Source: an uncultured Oscillospiraceae bacterium
GTDB lineage: Bacteria > Bacillota > Clostridia > Oscillospirales > Acutalibacteraceae
DNA: 16,312 nucleotides
Direction: 5' to 3'
Assembly: GCA_900539855.1 (NCBI GenBank)
Contig: UQDO01000044.1
Coordinates: 1-16,312, forward strand
Shown here: positions 1-6,335 of the stretch, piece by piece
Numbering within the stretch: position 1 is the first letter of the stretch
How the letters are laid out: each line of letters begins with the position of its first letter
The notes under the pieces: model-generated
Seen by the model: the letters and a program-made list of their open reading frames with translations, nothing else
Databases searched by the model: none
Told to the model about the DNA's origin: nothing
Translations under genes and position numbers: made by a program

Positions 1-2
1 AA

Positions 3-191
3 CTTCTCCCCTATGAAACAATCGTCAAGGCGCATGAGGGCGACCCGGACGCAATAAACACCGTCCGTTCCCATTACGCCGGATATATCCGGTATTTTTC
101 TAAAATGAACGGTCAAGTAAATGCCGAGGTTGAGGAATATGTGAAGCAGCAGCTAATTGCCGCACTATTCAAGTTTCGCTTTGACCGATAA
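3..191 (+). CDS. C-terminal part of conjugative-element helix-turn-helix protein (start lies before the window)
   Basis: The frame is open from the window edge to TAA at 189-191 and gives 62 residues starting LLPYETIVKAHEGDPDAINT. I recognise this as the HTH_16-type small regulator of Tn916/Tn1549-like conjugative elements, whose members share an 'LPxExIxKAxxGDxxAINxV' opening, a YxGYI centre and a short basic helical tail; here the tail is KFRFDR. It probably acts in the cytoplasm as a sigma-like or regulatory DNA-binding protein of the element. The usual protein is only a little longer, so little is missing before the window. A terminator follows at 232-268 and the C-terminal part of a serine recombinase begins at about 472, which is the gene order expected near one end of such an element. 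Family assignment is from memory of the motif, not a search. Confidence 0.62.
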   Translation, partial: LLPYETIVKAHEGDPDAINTVRSHYAGYIRYFSKMNGQVNAEVEEYVKQQLIAALFKFRFDR

Positions 192-231
192 GCTGAAAAA
201 CTGAATACCAGCCGCCCACCGGCGGCCAGCG

Positions 232-268
232 AAAGCAGTAAGTCTGAAAAAGATTTGCTGCTTTTTTT
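232..268 (+). terminator. Intrinsic terminator after the element HTH gene
   Basis: A 10-pair stem, AAAGCAGTAA (232-241) with TTGCTGCTTT (255-264), contains one wobble pair and a 13-nt loop. It runs straight into a T tract ending at 268. It lies 40 nt after the HTH stop codon and reads on the plus strand. Confidence 0.7.
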
Positions 269-273
269 GTTGT

Positions 274-420
274 CCGTTTGGCAAAATCGCAAAGTCACCC
301 GTAGTAGGTAGGTGAAGCCAGAAAAAAGCTGCCTGCCCCGTTTGGCAAATTTCAAAACGCGGTGTTGTAGGGAGTGAAGGGAAAAATTCTCTGCCCCGCC
401 GGTTGCCAAAACCCCCGTTC
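274..420 (+). repeat. Three imperfect direct repeats, spacing about 61-64 nt, in the conjugative element remnant
   Basis: CCGTTTGGCAAA occurs at 274-285 and again at 338-349, with a degenerate third copy CCGGTTGCCAAA at 399-410. Behind each of the first two copies are related segments: GTAG/TGTAG, then GGTGAAG/AGTGAAG, an A-rich run, and CTGCCTGCCCC/CTCTGCCCC. The segments from about 305-338 and 366-396 can each fold into an imperfect hairpin with an A-rich loop. No convincing reading frame crosses the repeats. They may be iterated binding sites or structured leaders of the element. Function is unknown to me. Confidence 0.6.
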
Positions 421-471
421 CCGGATTACTAAGGCAAAAGAAATTTTGAAAAATCCCTGTTCAGCGGGTAG

Positions 472-993
472 CTGGCGGCCTTTCATAAGCTAGTGCGCCA
501 AATCTTTGAACGCATGAAAGCAATTCCCAAAAGCGAGATCGTTAGCGCCCGTTACCGTGAGAAGATGGAGCAGCGGAAAAGCCTGCTCCACATTGTTCGA
601 TCCGAGTGTGTCAAAGCTGCCGCAGACCTTGAAACGTTGAAAGGCGAAGTCATCAAGACCATCCGTGGAGAGAGTAGCTTTTCTAAAGAGCTGCTAAACT
701 CTCTAATTGCCGAAGCCGAAACGAAATGCAGAGAGCTCCAAGAGAATTTAGAGGCAGCGCAAGCGGCCTATGACGAAGGACAAGCGGTGATGGCCTCGCT
801 GAACACGCAATATAACGACATCATCTCATGGGCAGAAATGTACGACACAGCCAGCATAGAAGCAAAGAAAATGATCGTGAGCTGTTTGATAAAGCGGGTA
901 GAGGTATACCGTGACTACAAGCTACACATTGATTTCAACATTGACTTTACACAGTTCTGTGAAGGGCTGGACATTGTGACGATTGCCGCATAA
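472..993 (+). pseudogene. Large serine recombinase, C-terminal fragment only
   Basis: The frame is open from 472 (after a TAG at 469) to TAA at 991-993; the first possible start is GTG at 493, giving 166 residues. The product is a helical, charged middle (roughly residues 15-110, likely coiled coil) followed by a compact end with AKKMIVSCLIKRVEVYRDYK and a beta-rich HIDFNIDFTQFCEGLDIV. That pattern matches the extreme C-terminus of TnpX/TndX-like large serine recombinases from clostridial mobile elements. Such enzymes are about 500-570 residues with an N-terminal catalytic serine domain, a recombinase domain and a zinc ribbon. All of those are absent, so it cannot recombine DNA. No ribosome site precedes the GTG. 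It is best read as the 3' remnant left after an internal deletion of the element. Confidence 0.75.
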
Positions 994-1001
994 AACAAAA
1001 A

Positions 1002-1025
1002 GCCCGCTCCCAAAAGGGAACGGGC
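1002..1025 (-). terminator. Second (distal) terminator behind tRNA-Ala
   Basis: Reading the minus strand, GCCCGTTCCC and GGGAGCGGGC pair over 10 positions around a TTTT loop, followed by TTTTTGTTTT. The one non-Watson-Crick pair is G-U on the minus strand but C-A on the plus strand, which with the T tract fixes the orientation. It also sits 8 nt after the recombinase fragment stop, where it may mark the element/chromosome border. Confidence 0.75.
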
Positions 1026-1032
1026 ATGAAAA

Positions 1033-1056
1033 AACCTGCTTCGCATGAAGCAGGTT
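1033..1056 (-). terminator. First (proximal) terminator behind tRNA-Ala
   Basis: A perfect 10-pair stem AACCTGCTTC / GAAGCAGGTT has a 4-nt loop and is followed on the minus strand by TTTTTTC. It lies 28 nt past the tRNA 3' end and is backed up by a second hairpin at 1002-1025. Confidence 0.85.
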
Positions 1057-1084
1057 ATCTAAGAATACTCAGCACACCAAAGTT

Positions 1085-1160
<76 letters not shown>

Positions 1161-1174
1161 AAGCCACGAAAGCT

Positions 1175-1203
1175 ATGATATCATACATCGTCCCAAATTG
1201 CAA
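1175..1203 (-). promoter_or_regulatory. Promoter of tRNA-Ala
   Basis: On the minus strand a TTGCAA -35 box (1198-1203) and a TATCAT -10 box (1175-1180) are separated by exactly 17 nt. The -10 box ends 14 nt before the tRNA 5' end. A-runs just upstream of the -35 box could act as an UP element. Confidence 0.7.
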
Positions 1204-1236
1204 GTCTTTTTTATGTGAAATTGCAAGTTTTTTTTA
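1195..1236. repeat. Short tandem repeat around the tRNA-Ala -35 region
   Basis: AAATTGCAAGT is present at 1195-1205 and 1218-1228 (period 23), each copy followed by a T-run on the plus strand. On the minus strand this duplicates the TTGCAA -35 box together with its upstream A-tract. Confidence 0.5.
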
Positions 1237-1274
1237 ATATTTTTATAGCAGAAGCATTTGATGGGCATCCATAT

Positions 1275-2039
1275 TTATTCTCCCATGTGTTTTTCTCTCC
1301 AGTCAAGCGGCGAGAGTTTATATTTCTTGATGAACGCCTTGTAGAAATTTACATAACTTCCGAAACCACATTCAGAGCTTATCTTTTCGACCGACATATC
1401 GGTGCTGACAAGAAGGCGCGATGCAGTATCAAGCCTTATGTGCGTGATATACGCATGCGGAGTCATTCCGGTTTCCTGCTTGAACAGATTGATAACTTGA
1501 TTTTTGCAATACCCGGCCTTTGCCGCTATGAGATCAAGCGACAGCGGTCTGCTTATGTCCTCGGTGGCGTATGAAACGATTTTTGCCGCCACAGCGTTTT
1601 TTTCGGGTCTTTGCGCACCTTTTTTAAGACTTGACAGTATGCTGTAAAAGGCACCGTTTATTTCAACCCTTGACGCCTTTGTGAACCTCGCACGGTCAAG
1701 CTCTCTAAAAAGCGGAAAGAGCTCTGTGAAGTCAGCCGGTCCCGAAATCGGCAAGCCGTCGTCCATGTTGAAATTACCGAGAAAATGTATGTAGTAATAC
1801 TGCGGTTCGTCGCTTTCAACGACACCGTCGTACGGTATCCCCTTCTTTTGAATATAAAAGCTGCCCTTAGGCACCTCAACCGGCACACCGTTCTCATAAA
1901 AGCGCAAAGTCCCGTCAAATATCATTACCAGCACATCTTGCAGGCAAACCCTTGTTATATGCTTTTCGTGCTTTTCAAAATACCTGAACGATGAATGTGA
2001 GTACTCCGGCAAACGGTTGAGATCAAGAAATTCCGGCAT
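1275..2039 (-). CDS. AraC-family transcriptional regulator
   Basis: The 254-residue product has an N-terminal beta-rich sensing domain of AraC cupin type (about residues 30-90, with a YENGVPVEVPKGSFYI segment). A C-terminal pair of helix-turn-helix motifs follows (about 165-190, SLDLIAAKAGYCKNQVINLF, and 215-240, with the typical family ending GFGSYVNFYKAFIKKYKLSP). Length is normal for the family. ATG at 2039 is preceded by AGAGGTG at 7-nt spacing. It is divergent from the GH127 gene, 140 nt away, so it most likely senses an arabinose-type sugar or oligosaccharide and controls that gene. The ligand is inferred from the neighbour only. There is no clear terminator after it; it runs towards the tRNA-Ala promoter on the same strand. 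Confidence 0.9.
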   Translation of the reverse strand: MPEFLDLNRLPEYSHSSFRYFEKHEKHITRVCLQDVLVMIFDGTLRFYENGVPVEVPKGSFYIQKKGIPYDGVVESDEPQYYYIHFLGNFNMDDGLPISGPADFTELFPLFRELDRARFTKASRVEINGAFYSILSSLKKGAQRPEKNAVAAKIVSYATEDISRPLSLDLIAAKAGYCKNQVINLFKQETGMTPHAYITHIRLDTASRLLVSTDMSVEKISSECGFGSYVNFYKAFIKKYKLSPLDWREKHMGE

Positions 2040-2059
2040 TGGCTGTCACCTCTTTATTG

Positions 2060-2088
2060 ATTATAATGTTTTTATGTGATTTTTGCAA
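2060..2088 (-). promoter_or_regulatory. Promoter of the araC-type gene
   Basis: TTGCAA (2083-2088) and a perfect TATAAT (2060-2065, minus strand) are 17 nt apart, upstream of the AGAGGTG ribosome site. TTGCAA is its own reverse complement, so it could also be a weak -35 element for the divergent GH127 gene. There, however, only a poorly spaced TATATT (2108-2113, 19 nt away) follows, which would fit activation by the AraC protein. TGATTTTTG and TGATATTTTTG at 2077-2099 are possible regulator half-sites. Confidence 0.65.
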
Positions 2089-2179
2089 TGATATTTTTGA
2101 TTTTATCTATATTAAAATGTACCGTCATATGTTAAGATTACAGCAAAGCAAGCAAACTTAAAGGAGAACGAGCAGACCG

Positions 2180-4036
2180 ATGAGACAGATACCGTTTGAT
2201 AATGTTAAGCTGGGCGGCTTTTGGGGCGCACGCCAGAAGCTCAACCGTGAGGTGACCATCAACAGCGTATATGACCGTTTTTCGGATACCGGACGCTTTG
2301 ATGCCTTTAAATGCAACTGGCAGAACGGCGACCCAAACAAACCGCATTTTTTTTGGGATTCCGATGTTGCAAAATGGATCGAAAGCGTCGCATACATAAC
2401 AGCTGACAAAAAGGATGAGCGCCTTGAAAAAATAGTTGACGGTGTTGTCGATCTCATCGAAGAAAACGCCGACAAGGACGGATATTACAACTCGTTTTAT
2501 CTGACTTTGGAGCCGTACGCAAAATTCAAGCTGCGTGACCGTCATGAGCTCTACTGCCTCGGGCATCTGATTGAGGCGGCGGTAGCCTATGATAAGGCGA
2601 CCGGCAAGGACAAGCTGCTCCGTATAGTCTGCCGTTATGCCGATCATGTGAAAAAAATATTTATAGATGAGCACAAAGTACCTTTTTACACGCCCGGTCA
2701 TGAGGAAATCGAGCTTGCTCTCGTTAAGCTTTACCGCCACACAAAGGACAAAAAATATCTGCAAATGGCGACGTGGTTTATTGATGAACGCGGAAAGCAT
2801 CCGACCGAGGACACAGTTCTTTTCGGCACTGTGAAGCCGGCATATTCGCAGGACCAGTGTCCTGTAAGAGAAATGTCCACAGCCGAGGGGCATGCCGTAC
2901 GCATGATGTACCTGCTTTGCGGAATGGCTGATACAGCGGTTGAAAACGATGACAATGAACTGTTCGACGCCTGCAGGCGCGTGTTTGACAACATAATTAA
3001 CCGCAGAATGTACATAACCGGCGGTGTCGGCTCGTCGAGCGACGGCGAAGCCTTCACGGTTGACTACGACCTGCCGAATCTTCTGGCATATACTGAGACC
3101 TGCGCCGCAATATCAATGGTGTTTTTTGCTACACGCATGGCAGCAGCCGAGCCCGACTCAAAATATGCCGACACAGCCGAGCGCGCACTTTACAACGGAT
3201 TTTTGTCCGGTGTGTCGCTTGACGGCAAAAAGTTTTTTTACAGCAATCCGCTTGAAATCTATTCGCCGTTCAAAACAAGAAATGCAAGCCTCACATCATC
3301 GTCGATAAAGCTTCCGGCATCTCAGCGTGTAGAGGTTTTCGAGTGTTCGTGCTGTCCGCCGAATGTGACAAGAATGATAGCGTCATTGGGCGGAATACTT
3401 TATTCCGCAGGTACAGACACCCTATTTATACATCATTATGCAAAAAGCAGTGCACGCATTGAGCTTGACGGCAATGCAGTTAGCATTGATCAGGACACGC
3501 TATATCCTGCCGACGGCAATGTGAATATTAAGATAACCGGCGCATGCGGTAAAATGGTCGCTGTCCGCATACCGGGATGGTGTCAGCAGTATAAAATCGA
3601 GACGAGCGACAAAGAGGATATTTCAGATATCAGAAACGGATATGCGTATATAGATGTTACATCCGACGAGTTTACGATAACTGCGGAGTTTTCAATGCCC
3701 GTGGTGCTTATAGAGTCCTCACCCCATGTCCGCGAAAATGCCGGAAAGGTTGCGGTTATGAGAGGACCTTTGGTATACTGCGCCGAGGCGGTCGACAACG
3801 GAGACGACCTGTTTGCACTTTCACTCGACTCATCGCTTGAGGGTGCTGCGGTAGAAGCCGCCGACGACTGGCTGAATACTCTTGTTTTAAAGGGCAGACG
3901 TAAAACCGCACCGGGCGGTGCACTTTATATGCCGCTGTCAACCGACACCGTTCCCGTAAGCGTCAGACTGATACCGTACTACGCCTTTGCCAACCGCGGC
4001 GAAAGCAATATGCAGGTCTGGTTCAGGAAATACTGA
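2180..4036 (+). CDS. GH127 beta-L-arabinofuranosidase (DUF1680 family)
   Basis: The 618-residue protein aligns by motif with the Bifidobacterium enzyme HypBA1, a retaining exo-glycosidase that releases beta-L-arabinofuranose using a zinc-bound cysteine nucleophile. An all-alpha barrel covers about residues 1-400, followed by beta-sandwich domains. The HypBA1 zinc ligands and nucleophile (E338, C340, C417, C418) correspond to E306 and C308 in YTETCA and C391-C392 in CCPPN. The proposed acid/base E322 corresponds to E290, with identical 16-residue spacing to E306. There is no signal peptide, so the enzyme is cytoplasmic and should act on imported short arabino-oligosaccharides. AAGGAG at 2161-2166 is a rather distant 13 nt before ATG. 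No transporter or further glycosidase lies alongside. A hairpin follows at 4045-4074. Exact substrate linkage cannot be read from sequence. Confidence 0.93.
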   Translation: MRQIPFDNVKLGGFWGARQKLNREVTINSVYDRFSDTGRFDAFKCNWQNGDPNKPHFFWDSDVAKWIESVAYITADKKDERLEKIVDGVVDLIEENADKDGYYNSFYLTLEPYAKFKLRDRHELYCLGHLIEAAVAYDKATGKDKLLRIVCRYADHVKKIFIDEHKVPFYTPGHEEIELALVKLYRHTKDKKYLQMATWFIDERGKHPTEDTVLFGTVKPAYSQDQCPVREMSTAEGHAVRMMYLLCGMADTAVENDDNELFDACRRVFDNIINRRMYITGGVGSSSDGEAFTVDYDLPNLLAYTETCAAISMVFFATRMAAAEPDSKYADTAERALYNGFLSGVSLDGKKFFYSNPLEIYSPFKTRNASLTSSSIKLPASQRVEVFECSCCPPNVTRMIASLGGILYSAGTDTLFIHHYAKSSARIELDGNAVSIDQDTLYPADGNVNIKITGACGKMVAVRIPGWCQQYKIETSDKEDISDIRNGYAYIDVTSDEFTITAEFSMPVVLIESSPHVRENAGKVAVMRGPLVYCAEAVDNGDDLFALSLDSSLEGAAVEAADDWLNTLVLKGRRKTAPGGALYMPLSTDTVPVSVRLIPYYAFANRGESNMQVWFRKY

Positions 4037-4044
4037 TATAAATG

Positions 4045-4074
4045 TTCCGCGGCAGCTATATATCTGCCGCGGAA
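4045..4074 (+). terminator. Hairpin, probable terminator of the GH127 gene
   Basis: A perfect 11-pair GC-rich stem TTCCGCGGCAG / CTGCCGCGGAA closes an 8-nt CTATATAT loop, 8 nt after the stop codon. The sequence after it is A-rich and then AAATTT rather than a clean T tract, so termination is likely but not certain. Confidence 0.6.
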
Positions 4075-4109
4075 AAATTTATAAAGTTTTGTTTTTTTGA
4101 AAAAAACAC

Positions 4110-4138
4110 TTGAATTATAAAGCACAATGTGTTATTAT
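4110..4138 (+). promoter_or_regulatory. Promoter of tRNA-Pro
   Basis: TTGAAT (4110-4115) and TATTAT (4133-4138) are 17 nt apart. The -10 box ends 11 nt before the mature tRNA 5' end, and an A-run precedes the -35 box. Confidence 0.72.
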
Positions 4139-4149
4139 ACTTTCGGTAT

Positions 4150-4226
4150 CCGGGTGTAGCCCAGTTTGGTAGAGCGCTTGAATGGGGTTCAAGAGGCCGT
4201 GAGTTCGATTCTCGCCACTCGGACCA
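4150..4226 (+). tRNA. tRNA-Pro (anticodon GGG)
   Basis: The gene is 77 nt with encoded CCA. The acceptor CCGGGTG pairs with CACTCGG (one G-U), giving the C1-G72 and A73 identity elements of bacterial proline tRNAs. The anticodon arm is CTTGA-ATGGGGT-TCAAG, with anticodon GGG and G37. The T arm is GTGAG/CTCGC. The D stem GCCC/GAGC carries a C-A mismatch at its third pair. Its own promoter and terminator flank it. The anticodon arm and flanks are nearly identical to those of the tRNA-Ala at 1085-1160. Confidence 0.94.
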
Positions 4227-4227
4227 G

Positions 4228-4257
4228 AAGACCAAGTTATAAGACTTGGTCTTTTTT
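4228..4257 (+). terminator. Intrinsic terminator of tRNA-Pro
   Basis: A perfect 10-pair stem AAGACCAAGT (4228-4237) / ACTTGGTCTT (4244-4253) with a 6-nt loop runs into TTTTTT, one base after the tRNA CCA end. Confidence 0.9.
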
Positions 4258-4608
4258 AATGAAAATCACCTTGCGGTGAGCAATGCAGTTTCGCTGTGAA
4301 ATATTTGGCTTTGCGAGATGTTCAAATGTAAATAATTTGTCAAAATTATTTCATAGCGCATAGCCAAAAAATACGCTTGCTCAAATCAAAACTTTAAAGC
4401 AATGAACTTTCGCAAGCAGATGCTGTATCTCTGCCTGAACTTTCAAATCTGAACTCCGTTTTCCGCTTTTTGCGTCAGGATTATATCCGTCAAAATGTAA
4501 ATTTAATAATATTTTCTGAAAGTTGTACAAAGTAGTGCAACTTTTGGACTATTTAAACCTATTAATGGAGAGATATTTATCTTTATCATAAAATAGGGAA
4601 GTGTTATA
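4258..4608. other. AT-rich gene-free stretch with small hairpins upstream of the toxin remnant
   Basis: No credible gene is seen in these 351 nt. The first part has short palindromes with TTGC- or GCT-type loops: TCACC-ttgc-GGTGA at 4266-4279 and TTTC-gctgt-GAAA at 4289-4301. These resemble the strings of small degenerate hairpins common between genes in gut Clostridia (from memory). The rest is AT-rich, without a convincing promoter; I could not fix one for the toxin gene. Confidence 0.5.
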
Positions 4609-5205
4609 ATGTATGTAAAAAAGATGCATGGGTATATCGCTTCAGCCGATATTTCCTATGTATTGACAAAAGGTCTGTTTGATTCCTATTCACCACCTAC
4701 CCAAATAAGCCAGACTTTTAAAAACTGGATTGCAATTCTTGACCTTAAGACTTGTTTGGAGTGCCGCTCACACCACGGTCAAATCTATCAGATGAATTAA
4801 ATCACGGATGTAGAGCCACCGCTTCACCCAAATTGCCGATGCACTATACTACCTATGAAAGCGGTGATTGCTTGACACGGAACAAAGGATGAACAAAATG
4901 GTGCGGATTACTGGATAAAATATTTTTCTGAACTACCGGAATACTATATTACAAAAGAAGAATTGGTAACACTGGGTTGGAAATGGGGAAAAGCACCTGC
5001 TAAGTTTGCACCAGGAAAAATGCTAATGATGGGGATTTACCAAAATCGAAATAAACATTTGCCACATATTGCTGGTAGAGTATGGTATGAGGCAGATATC
5101 AACTATTACAGCGGAAGGAGAAATGGCCACCGCCTACTATGGTCAAACGACGGATTGTTGTTTGTTACCTACGATCATTATGAGACATTTTTGGAAATCG
5201 TTTGA
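4609..5205 (+). pseudogene. MuF-leader/barnase-type RNase toxin, interrupted by two in-frame stop codons
   Basis: One frame of 198 codons runs from ATG 4609 (weak AGGGAAG site upstream) to TGA 5203-5205, broken by TAA at codon 64 (4798-4800) and TGA at codon 89 (4873-4875). Codons 1-88 carry a short segment like the C-terminus of SPP1-gp7/MuF head-morphogenesis proteins: C49-x2-C52, H56-G57, then PPLHPNCRC (70-78). Codons 90-198 are a full barnase (microbial RNase) domain. Barnase K27, E73, R83, R87 and H102 match K116, E161, R171, R175 and H190. The sequence reads coherently across both stops, so no frameshift occurred; each stop is one substitution away from a sense codon (GAA and GGA are plausible ancestors). 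No good start lies between the second stop and the RNase domain. The TTG at 4963 would drop K116. Its stop abuts the barstar region, which supports an ancestral toxin-immunity pair. Confidence 0.88.
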
Positions 5206-5220
5206 ATGAGGTTATGCGCA

Positions 5221-5514
5221 ATGGAATATAAAAAAACCGTTAATCTGGATCTGACCGGTTGCAGGTATCAGGGAGAAATTCATAAAAGAATCAAGGAAGC
5301 GTTTGACTTTCCCCTTTTTTATGGAGAAAACTGGGACGCTTTCTGGGACCTGCTGTGGAGCGAGTGCGATGCAGAAAAAATAGTAATAACGGGAGAAAAG
5401 ACTGTTTCAAAAGAGCTTATTCCGAGCATTGAAACAATAAATGAAATATTAGAAGAACTGCAAGAAGACCGTAAAAAATACGGGGAGCAGATCGAGATCG
5501 AAATACGCAGTTAG
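5221..5514 (+). CDS. Barstar-family RNase inhibitor (immunity protein)
   Basis: The 97-residue protein matches barstar, the tight cytoplasmic inhibitor of barnase. The diagnostic block FYGENWDAFWD (33-43) aligns with barstar YYGENLDALWD and keeps the residues that plug the RNase active site: Y30, N33, D35, W38 and D39 (here Y34, N37, D39, W42, D43). An acidic helix (about 68-86) and a final beta strand complete the fold. I chose ATG 5221 because GAGG at 5208-5211 is 9 nt upstream. ATG 5206 in the same frame, overlapping the end of the toxin gene as TGAATG, would add five residues and has no ribosome site of its own. The gene is intact although its partner toxin is broken. It could still protect against incoming barnase-type toxins. 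Confidence 0.92.
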   Translation: MEYKKTVNLDLTGCRYQGEIHKRIKEAFDFPLFYGENWDAFWDLLWSECDAEKIVITGEKTVSKELIPSIETINEILEELQEDRKKYGEQIEIEIRS

Positions 5515-5560
5515 GCTGACCGAAAGCGTATTCCTTTATAGATCTTATCACCTCAAAACA

Positions 5561-5591
5561 AATATCCTGCCGATCGAATCGGCAGGATATT
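5561..5591. terminator. Bidirectional terminator between barstar and the yugP operon
   Basis: A perfect 14-pair stem AATATCCTGCCGAT (5561-5574) / ATCGGCAGGATATT (5578-5591) has a 3-nt CGA loop. T-rich sequence follows on both strands: TATTTTAT on plus, TGTTTTGAG on minus. It serves the two convergent units. Confidence 0.82.
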
Positions 5592-5609
5592 ATTTTATCT
5601 GTTAAGTTT

Positions 5610-6320
5610 TTATCTTCTGTTTCGGCGGCTGGAACCCGAGACTATTATGAGCAGTCTTAAAAACTGCATAAGAGTCACGGCAAGTGCCGCAACATATGTC
5701 ATAGCGGCGGCGCTGAGCACCTTTTTCGCGCCCACAAGTTCGTCTGCTGACAATATATTGCAAGACTTGATACTTTCGAGCGCGCGTCGGCTCGCATTGA
5801 ACTCGGTCGGCAGCGTTGCAAGCTGGAACAGCACACAAAGACCGTAAAGCGCAACTCCTATATATGCTATCATTGTAAATATCTCGCCCATATAGGACAA
5901 AGCAATGCCTAAAATTATCAACGGTATCGAAAGCTTCGAGCCAATGTTTGTGATCGGTATTATCGCTGCCCTGAATTTTATGGGCGCATACCCTTTGGCG
6001 TACTGCACAGCATGCCCTGCCTCATGGCAGGCAACGCCTATAGCCGCGACCGACGTGCTGCTGTAAACGCCGTCGGACAGCCTTATCACATTTGTCCTCG
6101 GGTCGTAGTGATCGGTCAGATTACCTGCCACACGTTCAAACGTCACGCCCGATACGCCGTTGCTTTCAAGCACACGCCGCGCCGCATCAGCAGCTGTGAC
6201 GCCCCTGTATGATAAAACCGAGGAATACTTTTTAAATGAAGAATTGACCAAAGCGCTCATTGCAAGCGAAAAGATCACCGCAGGAAGAACGAGTACTATA
6301 TATGTCCAGTCGATATACAT
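5610..6320 (-). CDS. yugP: YugP-type membrane zinc metallopeptidase
   Basis: The 236-residue protein belongs to the COG2738/Zn_peptidase_2 family of membrane-bound putative neutral metallopeptidases. Residues 99-103 form HEAGH, the HExxH zinc motif, inside the family signature GVACHEAGHAVQYAKGYAP. The conserved LPTEFNASRRAL (170-181) supplies E173 as the probable further zinc ligand. Hydrophobic segments at about 5-25, 120-142, 146-168 and 205-228 are membrane spans. Length is normal. ATG 6320 has AGAGGTG 5 nt upstream. It is the last gene of the carA operon, 15 nt after xpt, and ends at the bidirectional terminator. Physiological substrate is unknown for the family. Confidence 0.9.
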   Translation of the reverse strand: MYIDWTYIVLVLPAVIFSLAMSALVNSSFKKYSSVLSYRGVTAADAARRVLESNGVSGVTFERVAGNLTDHYDPRTNVIRLSDGVYSSTSVAAIGVACHEAGHAVQYAKGYAPIKFRAAIIPITNIGSKLSIPLIILGIALSYMGEIFTMIAYIGVALYGLCVLFQLATLPTEFNASRRALESIKSCNILSADELVGAKKVLSAAAMTYVAALAVTLMQFLRLLIIVSGSSRRNRR

Positions 6321-6335
6321 AAAGACACCTCTTTA

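Noticed and set aside
2138..2893. 251-codon minus-strand open frame antisense to the GH127 gene
   Set aside because: Overlaps the catalytic barrel of a clearly conserved enzyme and reads like composition-driven sequence.
4798..4875. Programmed readthrough or recoding of the two toxin stop codons
   Set aside because: Two different stops (TAA and TGA) 25 codons apart, no stem-loop or selenocysteine-type signal evident, and TGA and TAA end other genes here. Simple decay is likelier.
4963..5205. A separate barnase gene starting at TTG 4963
   Set aside because: The start would cut inside the RNase domain and lose the K27-equivalent residue (K116). The domain continues upstream in the same frame to the TGA at 4873.
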